Positions 8,035-18,547 of a stretch of DNA of 58,850 bases are shown piece after piece. Under the pieces are notes generated by a model. The model did not search any database and was not told the DNA's origin. It was given only the letters and a program-made list of their open reading frames with translations. This stretch comes from Neisseriaceae bacterium TC5R-5 (GTDB taxonomy: Bacteria > Pseudomonadota > Gammaproteobacteria > Burkholderiales > Chromobacteriaceae), in contig JACCFC020000019.1 in assembly GCA_020830965.2 (NCBI GenBank), positions 1 to 58,850 on the forward strand, given 5' to 3'. Numbering within the stretch: position 1 is the stretch's first letter; each line of letters starts with the position of its first letter. The position numbers and the translations under genes are program-made.

Positions 8035-9294
8035 CTAGGTGTAATCGATTGGATCGCGAATGATTGGACAGGTCATACAGTGCCCTCCTCCGCGACCACG
8101 ACCAAGTTCGCTGGCATTGATGGTAATCACTTCGACACCCGCCTTACGCAGCATGGTATTGGTATGGGTATTGCGGTCATAAGCAATGACGACACCGGGC
8201 TCTAGCGCCACCACATTATTACCATCGTCCCATTGTTCGCGCGCAGCGGTGAAACGGTTGCCTCCGGTTTCTACCACTCGCAGTTTTTTTAGCTTGAGGG
8301 CTGCGGCAACCGTCTCAATAAAACTAAGCTTTTCACGACGTACATCAATCCCGGCCAGCATCGTTTCATCGGGACGCAGTGTAAAGGTAGAAATTTGCTC
8401 TACTACTTCAGTGAAAACGGTGACTAAATCCCGATCACAAAAACTAAATACCGTATCCAGATGCATTGCTGAACGCAATTTTGGCAAAGCAGCAATAATG
8501 ACCTGCTCTGCCGCCTGATGTTTGAACAAGCTTTGTGCCAGTTGGAAAATCGCCTGCAAAGAAGACCGTTCCCCCATACCGATCAGCACAACGCCATGAC
8601 CAATGGGCATAATATCGCCCCCTTCCAGCGTTGCGTTGCCATGATCCAGATCTGGGTTGCCGTACCAAATCTGAAATGAGTGCTTACTAAACTCTGGATG
8701 AAATTGATAAATGGCGCTGGTCAGCAGTGTCTCCTGGCGCCTGGCCGGCCAGTACATTGGATTAAGGCTTACCCCGCCGTAAATCCAACAGCTTGTATCA
8801 CGGGTGAACAGCGTATTGGGCAATGGCGGCAAGATGAAACCGGTATGAGCAAGCAAATCACGCAGCATGCTGATACCCTTGCCACCAAAATCATTGGGCA
8901 AATCATCGACAGCGATGCCGCCGATCAAGAAATCAGCGATTTGGCGTGGCTCCAGGCTACGTAACCAAGCACGAATGTCATCGACCAGGCTGATGCCAAC
9001 CTGATTCGGACTCACCTTACGTGTCAGTATCCAGTCGAGCGCTTCTGGCTGGGCAACGATATCTGTTAGCAGATTGTGCATTTCCAGAACATCAACATTG
9101 TGCTCACGCATTTTAGTGACGAAATCAAAATGATCACGCTTGGCCTGATTCACCCACAGCACATCATCAAACAGTAACTCGTCACAATTGCTTGGAGTCA
9201 GCCGCTGCTGCGCTTGGCCAGGGGAACATACCATCACCTTACGTAATTTTCCTGCTTCCGAATGAACACCATAGTCAATATTTTCCATCGTCAT
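8035..9294 (-). CDS. arcA: arginine deiminase
   Basis: 419-residue arginine deiminase (arginine to citrulline and ammonia). The catalytic Cys is in [10 protein letters not shown], at residue 406, matching the position known for the Pseudomonas enzyme. The FTRD motif (LFTRDTSCW), the EGGD motif (TLEGGDIM) and the catalytic His region (HLDTVF) are also seen. ATG 9294 was chosen because AAGGAG lies 7 bp upstream. The same frame runs open to 9423, into the 3' end of arcD, but that extension has no family similarity. It is preceded by arcD (44-bp gap) and followed by arcB. Confidence 0.96.
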   Translation of the reverse strand: MTMENIDYGVHSEAGKLRKVMVCSPGQAQQRLTPSNCDELLFDDVLWVNQAKRDHFDFVTKMREHNVDVLEMHNLLTDIVAQPEALDWILTRKVSPNQVGISLVDDIRAWLRSLEPRQIADFLIGGIAVDDLPNDFGGKGISMLRDLLAHTGFILPPLPNTLFTRDTSCWIYGGVSLNPMYWPARRQETLLTSAIYQFHPEFSKHSFQIWYGNPDLDHGNATLEGGDIMPIGHGVVLIGMGERSSLQAIFQLAQSLFKHQAAEQVIIAALPKLRSAMHLDTVFSFCDRDLVTVFTEVVEQISTFTLRPDETMLAGIDVRREKLSFIETVAAALKLKKLRVVETGGNRFTAAREQWDDGNNVVALEPGVVIAYDRNTHTNTMLRKAGVEVITINASELGRGRGGGHCMTCPIIRDPIDYT

Positions 9295-9338
9295 TCTGGA
9301 TCTCCTTTTCTTGTTGCAAAACAGCTCAAAGCAAGGCT

Positions 9339-10766
9339 CTACAGTGTGAATATCCCCTGATAAAGACTGTAAACCGCGAGCAGCGCCCCAGTCATCACGG
9401 CCATGAAGATCCATTTTTCCCAATAGGTAAAAATGGCTTTATCTGACTCATACCTGGCTTTTGTGAATAGGAAAACGCCGGGTAAATAAAGCAGGCAAGA
9501 TAGCAATAAGTATTTGAGGCCTCCCGCATAAAGCAGCCAGCTTGCATAAATTAAAGCAGTGGCGCTAATCAACAGGTCTTTGCGCTGTTGAACCTGAGCG
9601 CCTGCATAAGTCTCACCGCGTACTGTTAATAACAATGCATAGGCTGCGGACCAGAAGTAAGGCACCAAGATCATCGAAGTCGCCAGATAGATGAGAGATA
9701 AGTAGGTGCTGGCAGAAAAGAGTGTGATAAGCAGGAAAATTTGTACCATCAGGCTACTAAGCCATAAGGCATTGCTGGGTACATAATTGATATTTTTCTT
9801 ACACAAAAAGGCAGGCATAGTATGGTCTTTGGCTGCCGTAAACATGATTTCAGCAGATAGCAATGACCAAGACAATAGTGATCCGAATAGCGCAATGACC
9901 AAGCCGATACTAATCAGTAAGGTACCCCAGTAACCAAGTACATGCTCCAGTACCCCTGCCATCGAAGGATTTTTTAACCCGGCTAGCTCCGGTTGGGTCA
10001 TGATCCCTAACGACAGGACATTGATGAGCACAAGTAACAGCAATACCATCCCAAAACCGATTATCGTTGCTTTACCCACATCAGAGCGCTTCTCTGCTCG
10101 GGCTGAAAAAATACTGGCGCCTTCTATACCAATAAATACCCAGACGGTCACAAGCATCATATTACGCACCTGATTCACAATCCCCCCAAGACTGGGATTT
10201 TTTATTCCCCATATATCAGCCTTGAAAATATCTAGCTTGAAAGCAAAAAGGGATAGGCAGATGAATAACAATAATGGGACGATTTTGGCAACCGTGGCTA
10301 TCAAGTTGATAAAAGCGGCCTCTTTGACACCACGTAAAATGAGGAAATGCACAATCCAGAGCAAAACAGAGGCACAGAAGATAGCAAGAGGAGTATTACC
10401 GTCACCGAAGATAGGAAAGAAATGACCGAGCGTTCCAAATAACAGCACTAAATAACTGACATTGCCTAACCAGGCGCTGATCCAATAACCCCAGGCAGAA
10501 GAAAAGCCCATGTAGTCGCCAAAGCCCGCTTTGGCATAAACATAGACTCCACCATCTAGATCAGGTTTGCGATTGGCCAGTGTCTGAAATACAAATGCCA
10601 GCATCAGCATGCCAATAGCGGTAATACACCAGCCAATCAGAATAGCGCCAGCTCCGGCACTGACACTAATATTCTGCGGCAGTGAAAAGATGCCACTGCC
10701 TAGCATCGAACCGATAACTAAGGCGACCAAAGCACTTAGACGTAAACGACCAGAAGGCTGCGACAC
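9339..10766 (-). CDS. arcD: arginine/ornithine antiporter
   Basis: 475-residue APC-superfamily membrane transporter with about 12-13 hydrophobic segments. It begins with [14 protein letters not shown], the substrate-loop signature of ArcD/YcaM-type antiporters. It should exchange extracellular arginine for intracellular ornithine and so feed the deiminase pathway without energy cost. The start is GTG at 10766 with AGAGGA 7 bp upstream. It is the first gene of arcDABC. About 220 bp separate it from acnB, and its promoter must lie there. Confidence 0.93.
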   Translation of the reverse strand: MSQPSGRLRLSALVALVIGSMLGSGIFSLPQNISVSAGAGAILIGWCITAIGMLMLAFVFQTLANRKPDLDGGVYVYAKAGFGDYMGFSSAWGYWISAWLGNVSYLVLLFGTLGHFFPIFGDGNTPLAIFCASVLLWIVHFLILRGVKEAAFINLIATVAKIVPLLLFICLSLFAFKLDIFKADIWGIKNPSLGGIVNQVRNMMLVTVWVFIGIEGASIFSARAEKRSDVGKATIIGFGMVLLLLVLINVLSLGIMTQPELAGLKNPSMAGVLEHVLGYWGTLLISIGLVIALFGSLLSWSLLSAEIMFTAAKDHTMPAFLCKKNINYVPSNALWLSSLMVQIFLLITLFSASTYLSLIYLATSMILVPYFWSAAYALLLTVRGETYAGAQVQQRKDLLISATALIYASWLLYAGGLKYLLLSCLLYLPGVFLFTKARYESDKAIFTYWEKWIFMAVMTGALLAVYSLYQGIFTL

Positions 10767-10925
10767 GGTATTGTCCTCTGCTGTTACTGGCTCTATTTAA
10801 AGGAAAAACCTCAAAGCCAATCACAAGCGTGAGTCCTACCGTACTCCATAGCAATATGAAAATCAATTAATAAAAACAGTCTCTAAATGATCATTACAAT
10901 ATCTTACAGTCCCCAGAAAAAATTT

Positions 10926-10966
10926 CACCTGATCTATCCCTAGCTAGCAGCGGGATAGATCAGGTG
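10926..10966 (-). terminator. intrinsic terminator of acnB
   Basis: Perfect 15-bp stem CACCTGATCTATCCC / GGGATAGATCAGGTG with an 11-nt loop. Read on the minus strand it is followed by AAATTTTTT, a good U-tract. It ends acnB transcription and insulates the arc promoter region. Confidence 0.92.
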
Positions 10967-10987
10967 TCGGTAGAGAATAATGTCGTA

Positions 10988-13579
10988 CTATGACGGCAGT
11001 TTTACGGTATCAGCGAGATCTTGATAGTCTGCAATTTCGTTGAAATTCATATAACGATAAATTTCAGCAGACTTCTGTTGCAGAATACCCATATCTGCCA
11101 TGTACTCTTCCTTAGTAGGAATACGCCCCAAGCGTGAACAGATCGCGGCGAGTTCGGCTGAGCCCAGGTAAACGTTGGCGTTCTTGCCTAGACGATTCGG
11201 GAAGTTACGCGTCGAGGTAGACATCACTGTTGCCCCTTCGCGCACCTGTGCCTGATTACCCATACACAAGGAGCAACCGGGCATTTCCATACGTGCCCCG
11301 GCGGTACCGAACGTGCCATAGTGCCCTTCCGCCGTTAACTGCTCAGCATCCATCTTGGTTGGCGGTGCCACCCACAACTTCACTGGGATATCGCGCTTGC
11401 CTTCCAATAGTTTAGACGCCGCGCGGAAGTGGCCAATATTAGTCATGCAAGAACCGATAAACACTTCGTCAATCTTGGCGCCAGCCACTTCTGACAAGGT
11501 TTTCACATCATCAGGGTCATTGGGGCAGGCCACTACCGGCTCATGAACATCGGCCAGATCAATCTCGATCACCGCTGCATAGTCTGCATCGGCATCTCCT
11601 TTGAGCAATTGCGGCTTGGCAATCCAGGCTTCCATCGCCTTGATACGGCGTTCCAGCGTGCGCGCGTCTTCATAACCATTGGCAATCATGGTTTTCATCA
11701 GCGTGATATTGGACGTCATGTATTCAATAATCGGCGCCTTATCCAAATGCACGGTACAACCGGCAGCAGAACGTTCTGCCGACGCATCAGACAATTCAAA
11801 AGCCTGCTCAACTTTCAGGTCTGGCAAACCTTCGATTTCCAGAATACGACCAGAAAAGATATTTTTCTTACCGGCCTTGGCGACAGTGAGCAAGCCTTGT
11901 TTGATCGCGTATAAAGGAATGGCATTAACCAGATCACGCAATGTCACGCCCGGCTGCATCTCACCTTTAAAGCGTACCAGTACCGACTCCGGCATATCCA
12001 ACGGCATTACCCCGGTAGCGGCGGCAAACGCCACCAATCCGGAACCTGCTGGAAAGGAAATACCAATCGGGAAGCGGGTATGGCTATCGCCACCGGTGCC
12101 AACGGTATCGGGCAGCAGCAAACGGTTTAGCCAGCTATGAATCACACCATCACCTGGACGTAAGGAAACACCACCGCGGTTAGACATAAAGGTAGGCAAC
12201 TCCTTGTGCATCTTCACATCGACCGGTTTCGGATAGGCGGCCGTGTGACAGAAGGATTGCATGACCAAGTCTGCGGAAAAACCGAGACAGGCCAAGTCTT
12301 TTAATTCGTCACGTGTCATCGGCCCCGTCGTGTCCTGCGAACCCACCGTCGTCATTTTCGGCTCGCAATAGGTGCCAGGACGCACGCCCTTGCCTTCAGG
12401 GAAGCCACAGGCCCGACCGACCATTTTTTGTGCCAGCGTAAAGCCCTTGCCGCTATCAACCGGGGCTTTGGGTAAACGGAACGCGGTCGATGCCGGTAGC
12501 CCCAACGCTTCACGCGCCTTACTGGTTAAGCCGCGACCAATAATCAGATTGATACGGCCACCGGCACGCACCTCATCCAGAATAACCTCGGACTTGAGAG
12601 CAAAATCGGCAATTTTGCTGCCATTTTTATCAATTTTTCCCTGATAGGGGTAGATATCGATGACATCGCCCATATCCATTTTGGAGACATCTACTTCAAT
12701 CGGCAGTGCGCCGGAGTCTTCCTGGGTATTGAAGAAGATAGGAGCAATCTTGCCACCCAGACAGACCCCACCAAAGCGCTTGTTCGGCACATAGGGAATA
12801 TCCTCACCAGTGGCCCAGATCACGCTATTGGTTGCTGATTTACGTGAAGAGCCGGTACCTACCACATCACCGACATAAGCCACCAGATGGCCTTTTTTCT
12901 TCAGGTCTTCAATAAACTGCATTGGGCCACGTTTGCCGTCCTCTTCCGGCGTAATACCCGGACGGGCATTTTTCAACATTGCCAGATAGTGCAAGGGAAT
13001 GTCGGGACGACTCCAGGCATCGGGGGCCGGCGATAAATCATCGGTATTAGTTTCACCGCTGACCTTGAACACCGTCACCGTAATTTTTTGAGCAAGCTCT
13101 GGGCGGCTGGTAAACCATTCGGCATTGGCCCAAGATTCGACGACTTCCTTGGCAAAATGATTGCCCTTGTCCATTTTTTCCTTCACATCATGGAAGGCAT
13201 CAAACATCAACAACGTTTTTTTCAAGCCATCGGCAGCAATTTGCGCCACGGCGGCATCGTCCAGCAATTCAATCAGCGGATGAATATTGTAACCACCCAG
13301 CATGGTGCCCAATAACTCAGTGGCCAGTTGGCGCGAAACCAGCGGCGATTGAACACTGCCCTCGGCTACTGCAGCCAGAAAAGAGGCTTTTACCTTGGCG
13401 GCATCATCAACACCCGGCGGCACTCGGTAGGTAATCAGTTCAAGCAGCGTCTGCTCCTCACCTGCTGGTGGGGTTTTCAGCAGCTCGACCAGTTGTTCGG
13501 TCTGCTTGGCATTGAGTGGCAGCGGTGGAATACCCAGAGCGGCGCGTTCGGCCACATGTTGACGATAAGCGGTAAGCAT
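10988..13579 (-). CDS. acnB: aconitate hydratase B
   Basis: 863-residue AcnB, close to the 865 residues of the E. coli enzyme. It isomerises citrate to isocitrate in the TCA cycle using a 4Fe-4S cluster. The cluster ligands are in [10 protein letters not shown] and [10 protein letters not shown] near the C-terminus. The N-terminal HEAT-like AcnB domain ([18 protein letters not shown] onward), the swivel domain and the catalytic domain appear in the AcnB order. ATG 13579 is preceded by AAAGGAT. The 24 extra codons up to 13651 have no family match. A LysR gene is divergent; a strong terminator follows the stop. Confidence 0.97.
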   Translation of the reverse strand: MLTAYRQHVAERAALGIPPLPLNAKQTEQLVELLKTPPAGEEQTLLELITYRVPPGVDDAAKVKASFLAAVAEGSVQSPLVSRQLATELLGTMLGGYNIHPLIELLDDAAVAQIAADGLKKTLLMFDAFHDVKEKMDKGNHFAKEVVESWANAEWFTSRPELAQKITVTVFKVSGETNTDDLSPAPDAWSRPDIPLHYLAMLKNARPGITPEEDGKRGPMQFIEDLKKKGHLVAYVGDVVGTGSSRKSATNSVIWATGEDIPYVPNKRFGGVCLGGKIAPIFFNTQEDSGALPIEVDVSKMDMGDVIDIYPYQGKIDKNGSKIADFALKSEVILDEVRAGGRINLIIGRGLTSKAREALGLPASTAFRLPKAPVDSGKGFTLAQKMVGRACGFPEGKGVRPGTYCEPKMTTVGSQDTTGPMTRDELKDLACLGFSADLVMQSFCHTAAYPKPVDVKMHKELPTFMSNRGGVSLRPGDGVIHSWLNRLLLPDTVGTGGDSHTRFPIGISFPAGSGLVAFAAATGVMPLDMPESVLVRFKGEMQPGVTLRDLVNAIPLYAIKQGLLTVAKAGKKNIFSGRILEIEGLPDLKVEQAFELSDASAERSAAGCTVHLDKAPIIEYMTSNITLMKTMIANGYEDARTLERRIKAMEAWIAKPQLLKGDADADYAAVIEIDLADVHEPVVACPNDPDDVKTLSEVAGAKIDEVFIGSCMTNIGHFRAASKLLEGKRDIPVKLWVAPPTKMDAEQLTAEGHYGTFGTAGARMEMPGCSLCMGNQAQVREGATVMSTSTRNFPNRLGKNANVYLGSAELAAICSRLGRIPTKEEYMADMGILQQKSAEIYRYMNFNEIADYQDLADTVKLPS

Positions 13580-13736
13580 GACTTGATCCTTTTGCTTAAG
13601 TGGTTTTGAACAATCCATGGTGACTATATAGCCTGTTTTACAGCAGGCCAATACGCTATTTATGCGAAGAGTACGCGCTTACGCACATACTGACAAACGA
13701 GTTATCGCCACAGCATCTGTGAGTTAAAATCACAGC

Positions 13737-14624
13737 ATGAATACCTACCCCCCACTGAACACCCTGCGCGCTTTTGAAGCCGCAGCAAGACTGGAGAGCT
13801 TTTCTGCTGCGGCCAGTGAGCTTTTCGTGACCCATGGAGCTGTGAGCAAGCAGATCAAGCAGCTAGAACAATGGCTAGGCGTGCCGCTTTTTATACGCAG
13901 CGGCGGCAAAGTTAAATTAAGTGAAGCTGGCTGGCGCTATCTGATACAAATCCAGGATGGCCTAGATTTAATCGCCAATGCTACCTCACAACTCTTACAA
14001 CCCAATCACCAGCGCCGGCTCAGCATTAACGCCACGCCGACTTTAGCCCTGCATTGGCTCTTGCCGCGTTTGAGTACATTTCGCCAGCAGTTTCCCGAAC
14101 TGGAGCTGCACTTGCTCACCTCGGATCGAGATATTCGCCGGCTGGATGACCCCTTTGATATTGCGATTCGCCGTGGCCCCGGAGATTGGCCTGGCCATCT
14201 TGCCAAACCTTTCCTGAAAGAATGGGAACTGCCCTTATGCAGCCCCCAACTACTGGATAGCAAGCCGATACGCACACCCAGCGATCTAGGCCAGCATACC
14301 CTGTTGTATGCCGATACCCGTCCTACCTCCTGGCAGCGCTGGCTGACCCTGGCCGGCGTCGCAGAATTAAAACCGACAGCCAGCATGCACTTCGACAGTT
14401 TTGCCTTGGCCTTACAAGCGGCCATCAATGGGCTGGGCGTGGTATTAGGGCCAATCCCGATGGCTAACAGCCTGTTGGACAATGCTCAGTTACTGGCACC
14501 ACTGGCCAGCCCACTGCTGGCGGTACGTGACTATTGCTGGATCGCACCACGCAATGCCAGCAGTGATCCGGGAATAGCGGCATTTTGTGACTGGCTGGAG
14601 TACGAGGGGAAGAAAAAAAAATAA
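13737..14624 (+). CDS. LysR-family transcriptional regulator (GcvA-like)
   Basis: 295 residues. The N-terminal winged HTH (LNTLRAFEAAARLESFSAAA, then VTHGAVSKQIKQLEQWLGV, residues ~7-50) is of the GcvA type, followed by a substrate-binding domain with the GcvA-typical DIAIRRGPGDWPG segment. It is divergent from acnB with only 157 bp between the starts, so acnB is an obvious candidate target along with itself. The effector is unknown. It ends in a lysine-rich tail (GKKKK). The ATG at 13737 is the first in frame with the family start. Confidence 0.9.
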   Translation: MNTYPPLNTLRAFEAAARLESFSAAASELFVTHGAVSKQIKQLEQWLGVPLFIRSGGKVKLSEAGWRYLIQIQDGLDLIANATSQLLQPNHQRRLSINATPTLALHWLLPRLSTFRQQFPELELHLLTSDRDIRRLDDPFDIAIRRGPGDWPGHLAKPFLKEWELPLCSPQLLDSKPIRTPSDLGQHTLLYADTRPTSWQRWLTLAGVAELKPTASMHFDSFALALQAAINGLGVVLGPIPMANSLLDNAQLLAPLASPLLAVRDYCWIAPRNASSDPGIAAFCDWLEYEGKKKK

Positions 14625-14697
14625 CACTTTATGTGCCGCCTCACCTTGGCGTCGAGGCTATTATCATGCCCCTACCATCTTGCCTTCAGGTACGTTT

Positions 14698-15192
14698 ATG
14701 CTTGGTGTCATCTTGCTATTTGTGGGTATTGTTCTGATCAACAATGGTGCAGCCAGATTGCTTGGTTTCGATCCCAAACCCACCGCCGTTCTCAATATTT
14801 TTGTAGGTTTGTTATCAGTCAGCCTCAATATCATCATCTTATTTAAGGCGCCAACTGCCATAGCCTATTACCAGGCAGGTACCGGTTTGCTGTTTGGTTT
14901 TACCTATTTATTTATTGCGCTCAATCTTATTTTTAATTGGGATACAAGACCTTATGGTATCTACAGCTTGCTGGTGGCAATCATTGCTGTTCCCGCTGCA
15001 TTTGTTGCACTCCAGGCCGGGGATGTTCGCTTTTTTATCATCTGGTTACTGTGGTCTTTATTATGGCTGACGGGCTTTATAGAAACAGTTCTACAACGCC
15101 ATCTAGGGCATTTTGTTTCTTATCTGCTGCTGTTTAGCGGGGTCATGACCGGGCTCATTCCGGGTTTTCTGATGTTGATTCAGCAGTGGTGA
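14698..15192 (+). CDS. AmiS/UreI-family amide or urea channel
   Basis: 164-residue inner-membrane protein with six hydrophobic segments matching the AmiS/UreI family. It begins LGVILLFVGIVLINNGAARL, then GFDPKP, then the FGFTYLFIALNLIFN region and a conserved tryptophan-rich TM5 (WLLWSLLWLTGF). Family members pass urea or short-chain amides. No urease or amidase gene adjoins it. The window's purine locus produces urea, so urea movement is one possible role, which is inference only. ATG 14698 was chosen because the family begins MLGV here; the frame open upstream to 14587 overlaps the LysR gene and is unsupported. A truncated repeat follows the stop. Confidence 0.85.
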   Translation: MLGVILLFVGIVLINNGAARLLGFDPKPTAVLNIFVGLLSVSLNIIILFKAPTAIAYYQAGTGLLFGFTYLFIALNLIFNWDTRPYGIYSLLVAIIAVPAAFVALQAGDVRFFIIWLLWSLLWLTGFIETVLQRHLGHFVSYLLLFSGVMTGLIPGFLMLIQQW

Positions 15193-15199
15193 CAGTGCA

Positions 15200-15285
15200 C
15201 TAAGCCAAAGTGCGCCGACGCAAACAGTACAAAGTAGTACGGCAAAGAGGCGCAACGCTGGCTCAGGGGTGTTGTTAGCGGTTCT
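15200..15285. repeat. Correia-like interspersed repeat, copy 4 (left end missing)
   Basis: Orientation A copy of about 86 bp that begins at AAGCCAAAGTGCGCCGACG and has lost the left inverted repeat. The right part GGCAAAGAGGCGCAACGCTGG and end GTTGTTAGCGGTTCT are kept. It lies 8 bp after the AmiS/UreI stop. Confidence 0.85.
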
Positions 15286-15290
15286 AAACA

Positions 15291-15333
15291 AGCGAACAGC
15301 GCAGAGCACTTACTCGAGTCTGTGCTGTTCGCT
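15291..15333. terminator. stem-loop, probable terminator of the leu operon methyltransferase
   Basis: 15-bp stem (AGCGAACAGC + GCAGA pairing with TCTGT + GCTGTTCGCT, one G-U) and a 13-nt loop. Read on the minus strand it is followed by TGTTTAG, a weak U-tract. It lies between two convergent genes. Confidence 0.65.
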
Positions 15334-15356
15334 ACTACAAAAGCTATGCTTGATGG

Positions 15357-16121
15357 CTATTTTCTAGCCCACACCACCAGTACCTCGGTACTAAAACTAC
15401 CATCACTCTCTATAGCAAAATAATCCCGTACTTCTTGTGCTGCTTTGGCCTGCAGTTCGCCAATCGCCGCGGCCAGCACCGCTGGAGTACGCATGCGAGC
15501 CAGCCAGGAAGCAAACTCCAGTCTTAGCTGCTGCTGCTGACTATGCTGTACAAACAGACCCGCCTCAGCCAAAAAGGCCAGCCATTCAGCGGCAGAGTAG
15601 TCGCGCACATGGCTGGTATCGCGTAACAACTCTATCGCTTGCAAATGGGTATCCAACAAGGGCTGCCCTGGTGACAACACATCAATAAAAGCCGCTTGGC
15701 CACCCGGTTTGAGCACCCGACGCACTTCACGCAAAGCCAGGCCTATATCACTCCAGTGATGAGCAGAGTAGCGACTAAAGACAAAATCAAACTCAGCTTC
15801 GCCAAATGGCAAAGATTCTGCCGGACCCTGGCAAGTAATAAGATTGCTCAACTGACGGCGCCTGGCTTCTGCTGCAACGACCTCCAGCATACTACTTGAC
15901 AGGTCATAAGCCACCACCTGGCTCGCCTCGACAGCTATCTGAAAGCTGATGTGGCCAGCACCACAACCCAAGTCTAATACGCGTGCGCTGCCGTGTGCCG
16001 CCACCGCGGCGCGCAGCTGTGCAAACTCGGCGCCTTCGGCGTGTACCGCACTACTAAGGTAGGCATTGGCCTGTTCACCAAACTGCTGCTGTACGTGATC
16101 AGAATGGCTAATGATCTCCAT
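15357..16121 (-). CDS. SAM-dependent methyltransferase, class I (type 11)
   Basis: 254 residues with the class I methyltransferase fold: motif I VLDLGCGAGHIS (SAM-binding), an acidic residue at AYDLSSSML, motif II/III SLPFGEAEFDFVFSRYSAHHW, and the VRRVLKPGG post-motif. It resembles UbiE-like and Methyltransf_11 enzymes; the substrate is unknown. ATG 16121 overlaps the leuD stop by one base (TGATG), so the two are translationally coupled. The longer reading to 16142 lies inside leuD. As the last gene of the leuC-ecn-leuD unit it may have a role unrelated to leucine. It is followed by a stem-loop. Confidence 0.88.
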   Translation of the reverse strand: MEIISHSDHVQQQFGEQANAYLSSAVHAEGAEFAQLRAAVAAHGSARVLDLGCGAGHISFQIAVEASQVVAYDLSSSMLEVVAAEARRRQLSNLITCQGPAESLPFGEAEFDFVFSRYSAHHWSDIGLALREVRRVLKPGGQAAFIDVLSPGQPLLDTHLQAIELLRDTSHVRDYSAAEWLAFLAEAGLFVQHSQQQQLRLEFASWLARMRTPAVLAAAIGELQAKAAQEVRDYFAIESDGSFSTEVLVVWARK

Positions 16122-16765
16122 CAGGCCTCCCGAAACAACCACGGCTGCTGCGCACGATGCCGGGCTTCAAAAGCCTTGATTTGCTCGGCATACTGCAAGG
16201 TCAGGCTGATTTCATCCAGTCCGCCCAACAAGCAATGTTTGCGGTGCTCGGTAATCTCAAAACTGAAGCTATCACCCGATGGTGTGCGGATAGTCTGGCT
16301 GACTAGGTCTACCGTTAACTGGTAAGCAGGCGTGGCCACACACTCATCAAAGAACCGATCAACAACCGCAGCCGGCTGCACAATAGGCAAGAGGCCATTC
16401 TTGTAGCAGTTATTGAAGAAGATATCGGCAAAGCTGGGAGCAATGACCACACGGAAGCCTTGATCATCCAATGCCCACGGGGCGTGCTCACGGCTAGAGC
16501 CACAGCCAAAGTTTTCACGCGCCAGCAAGATCTGCGCCCCCTGATAACGTGGTTGATTCAGCACAAAATCGGGGTTTAACGGACGCTGGCTATTATCCAT
16601 GCCCGGTTCGCCATGATCGAGATAACGCCACTGATCGAATAAATTGGGGCCAAAACCGGAGCGTTTAATCGACTTAAGAAACTGCTTGGGAATAATCGCG
16701 TCGGTATCCACATTAGCCCTATCCAATGGGCACACCAAACCGCTCAAGGTGGTAAATGCTTTCAT
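16121..16765 (-). CDS. leuD: 3-isopropylmalate dehydratase small subunit
   Basis: 214-residue swivel subunit of isopropylmalate isomerase, partner of LeuC, in leucine synthesis. Typical blocks are [35 protein letters not shown] and [20 protein letters not shown] 16765 has CAGGAT 7 bp upstream and matches the family start ([11 protein letters not shown]). The 24 upstream codons are spurious. The gene is separated from leuC by a small entericidin-like gene. Confidence 0.96.
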   Translation of the reverse strand: MKAFTTLSGLVCPLDRANVDTDAIIPKQFLKSIKRSGFGPNLFDQWRYLDHGEPGMDNSQRPLNPDFVLNQPRYQGAQILLARENFGCGSSREHAPWALDDQGFRVVIAPSFADIFFNNCYKNGLLPIVQPAAVVDRFFDECVATPAYQLTVDLVSQTIRTPSGDSFSFEITEHRKHCLLGGLDEISLTLQYAEQIKAFEARHRAQQPWLFREA

Positions 16766-16836
16766 CTCAGTATCCTGTTGCTTATAGAGCGCTGTATTGA
16801 ATTCGTTATGCCAGCGGGCGGATGCCCGCCGCAACA

Positions 16837-16974
16837 CTACATTTTATTGGAAACATCCTTGGCTGCTTTTTCTACTGCCTGGCCACCTTTGGAAACATCT
16901 TTTCCTACTCCCTGGATGGTATTGCAGGCAGTCAACAAAACCAGCAGCCCCAACAGACTAAATAGTTTTTTCAT
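16837..16974 (-). CDS. ecnB: entericidin-like small lipoprotein
   Basis: 45-residue ORF starting at ATG 16974 with GAGGGA 6 bp upstream. The sequence begins [20 protein letters not shown]: a lipoprotein signal peptide with lipobox LTAC, then [17 protein letters not shown], the alternating K/G-rich tail of the entericidin A/B family. The mature peptide would be about 29 residues, lipid-anchored in the membrane. It sits in the leuC-leuD gap, an arrangement I recall from other betaproteobacteria. The symbol is by family; toxin or antidote activity cannot be inferred. A short hairpin (GCGGGC/GCCCGC, 16814-16829) follows the stop. Confidence 0.82.
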   Translation of the reverse strand: MKKLFSLLGLLVLLTACNTIQGVGKDVSKGGQAVEKAAKDVSNKM

Positions 16975-16990
16975 AGCATCCCTCGCACTG

Positions 16991-18397
16991 TTAAAGTGAC
17001 GTCACATCGACAAAATGACCACAGACCGCAGCGGCAGCCGCCATTGCCGGGCTCACCAGATGGGTACGTCCACCCTGGCCCTGGCGACCTTCAAAATTGC
17101 GGTTAGAGGTAGAAGCGCAACGCTCACCCGGCTGCAGGCGATCGGCATTCATCGCCAGACACATAGAGCAACCTGGTTCACGCCACTCAAAGCCAGCCGC
17201 AACAAAAATCACATCCAGCCCCTCTGCTTCTGCCTGAGCCTTCACCAGTCCAGACCCGGGCACCACCAGCACCTGCTTCACATTGGCAGCCTTGTGACGG
17301 CCACGAGCCACACTGGCTGCTGCGCGCAAGTCTTCAATCCGGCTATTGGTACAGGAACCGATAAACACGATATCTACCGGAATGTCCGTCACAGGTGTGT
17401 TAGCGGTTAATCCCATATAAGCCAGCGCACGCTCAATACCCGCTTTTTTGGTCGGATCGGCTTCGCGGGCCGGATCCGGTACCCGCCCATCAACCGCCAC
17501 CACCATTTCCGGCGACGTTCCCCAAGTCACTTGTGGCTTGATGTCTTCCGCTTTCAGTTCCACGACCGCATCAAAATGTGCGCCGGCATCAGAATGCAAG
17601 GTCTTCCAATAAGCGACTGCCTGCTGCCACTGTCCCGCTGGTGGCGCAAACGGGCGACCTTGTACATAGTCTATGGTCTTCTGATCTACCGCGACTAAAC
17701 CGGAGCGTGCACCGGCTTCAATTGCCATATTGCACAGCGTCATACGCCCTTCCATCGATAGGCTACGAATCGCACTGCCCCCAAATTCAATCGCATAACC
17801 AGTACCACCTGCGGTACCAATCTTGCCAATAATCGCCAAGGCCACGTCTTTGGCTGTAATGCCGCTGGCCAGCTCACCCTCTACCTTGACCAACATATTC
17901 TTGGATTTTTTGGCCACCAGACACTGCGTAGCCATCACATGTTCCACTTCCGAGGTACCAATACCATGTGCCAAGGCACCGAAAGCACCATGGGTAGAGG
18001 TATGGCTATCGCCACACACCACGGTCATGCCCGGCAAGGTTGCTCCTTGTTCCGGCCCCATTACATGGACAATCCCTTGGCCCTTATCTTTAAAGGGGAA
18101 ATAAGCCAGCGCACCAAATGTCTTGATATTGGCATCCAGTGTTTCTACTTGTTGCCGTGAAATCGGGTCTTTAATTCCTTCGTCCCAGTGATCGGTCGGC
18201 GTGTTATGGTCTGCGGTAGATACCACCGAATCAATACGCCACAGCTGGCGATTGGCTAGTTTCAAACCTTCAAATGCCTGTGGGCTGGTCACTTCATGAA
18301 CCAGGTGCCGATCGATATACAATAAGGCCGTACCATCGGCCTCCTCACTGACGACATGGCTCTGCCACAATTTGTCATACAAAGTAGATGTGCTCAT
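16991..18397 (-). CDS. leuC: 3-isopropylmalate dehydratase large subunit
   Basis: 468-residue catalytic subunit of isopropylmalate isomerase (2-isopropylmalate to 3-isopropylmalate). The 4Fe-4S ligands lie in IGSCTNSR and [10 protein letters not shown]. Family blocks [16 protein letters not shown] and [12 protein letters not shown] are intact. ATG 18397 ([11 protein letters not shown]) is the family start; the extension to 18454 is rejected. It is the first gene of leuC-ecn-leuD-methyltransferase, divergent from an MmyB-like regulator, with a palindromic operator in the 150-bp gap. Confidence 0.96.
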   Translation of the reverse strand: MSTSTLYDKLWQSHVVSEEADGTALLYIDRHLVHEVTSPQAFEGLKLANRQLWRIDSVVSTADHNTPTDHWDEGIKDPISRQQVETLDANIKTFGALAYFPFKDKGQGIVHVMGPEQGATLPGMTVVCGDSHTSTHGAFGALAHGIGTSEVEHVMATQCLVAKKSKNMLVKVEGELASGITAKDVALAIIGKIGTAGGTGYAIEFGGSAIRSLSMEGRMTLCNMAIEAGARSGLVAVDQKTIDYVQGRPFAPPAGQWQQAVAYWKTLHSDAGAHFDAVVELKAEDIKPQVTWGTSPEMVVAVDGRVPDPAREADPTKKAGIERALAYMGLTANTPVTDIPVDIVFIGSCTNSRIEDLRAAASVARGRHKAANVKQVLVVPGSGLVKAQAEAEGLDVIFVAAGFEWREPGCSMCLAMNADRLQPGERCASTSNRNFEGRQGQGGRTHLVSPAMAAAAAVCGHFVDVTSL

Positions 18398-18455
18398 GCT
18401 CTTTACTCTGGTGGGGTCAATAATTGCAAGACTGGCCTGTACCAGCCTGCTCAAA

Positions 18456-18504
18456 ACAAGATAGCTGCTATCTTGTCGCCAATTTTTTCTCTACACAAGA
18501 TAGG
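18456..18504. promoter_or_regulatory. palindromic operator plus third half-site in the leuC/regulator gap
   Basis: A perfect palindrome of two 10-bp arms, ACAAGATAGC and GCTATCTTGT, with a one-base centre lies at 18456-18476. A third arm (ACAAGATAGG) is at 18495-18504, directly upstream of a TATACT -10 box at 18509-18514. Position and symmetry suggest an autoregulatory site of the adjacent HTH regulator that may also act on leuC. This is inferred, not shown. Confidence 0.7.
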
Positions 18505-18547
18505 TCGTTATACTAGTAGCGATACTAACACTCTAGCTACCCTCCTT

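Noticed and set aside
9295-9423. N-terminal extension of arcA into the end of arcD
   Set aside because: No family similarity, and a clear AAGGAG precedes ATG 9294; the resulting Cys406 numbering fits known arginine deiminases.
10852-10866. Possible FNR/ANR box (TTGATTTTCATATTG on the minus strand) upstream of arcD
   Set aside because: Only the left half matches TTGAT-N4-ATCAA; the right half fails, so it is too weak to list although anaerobic control of arc genes is common.
13580-13651. Longer start of acnB
   Set aside because: The family begins at MLTAYRQH (13579) with AAAGGAT upstream; the extra residues look random.
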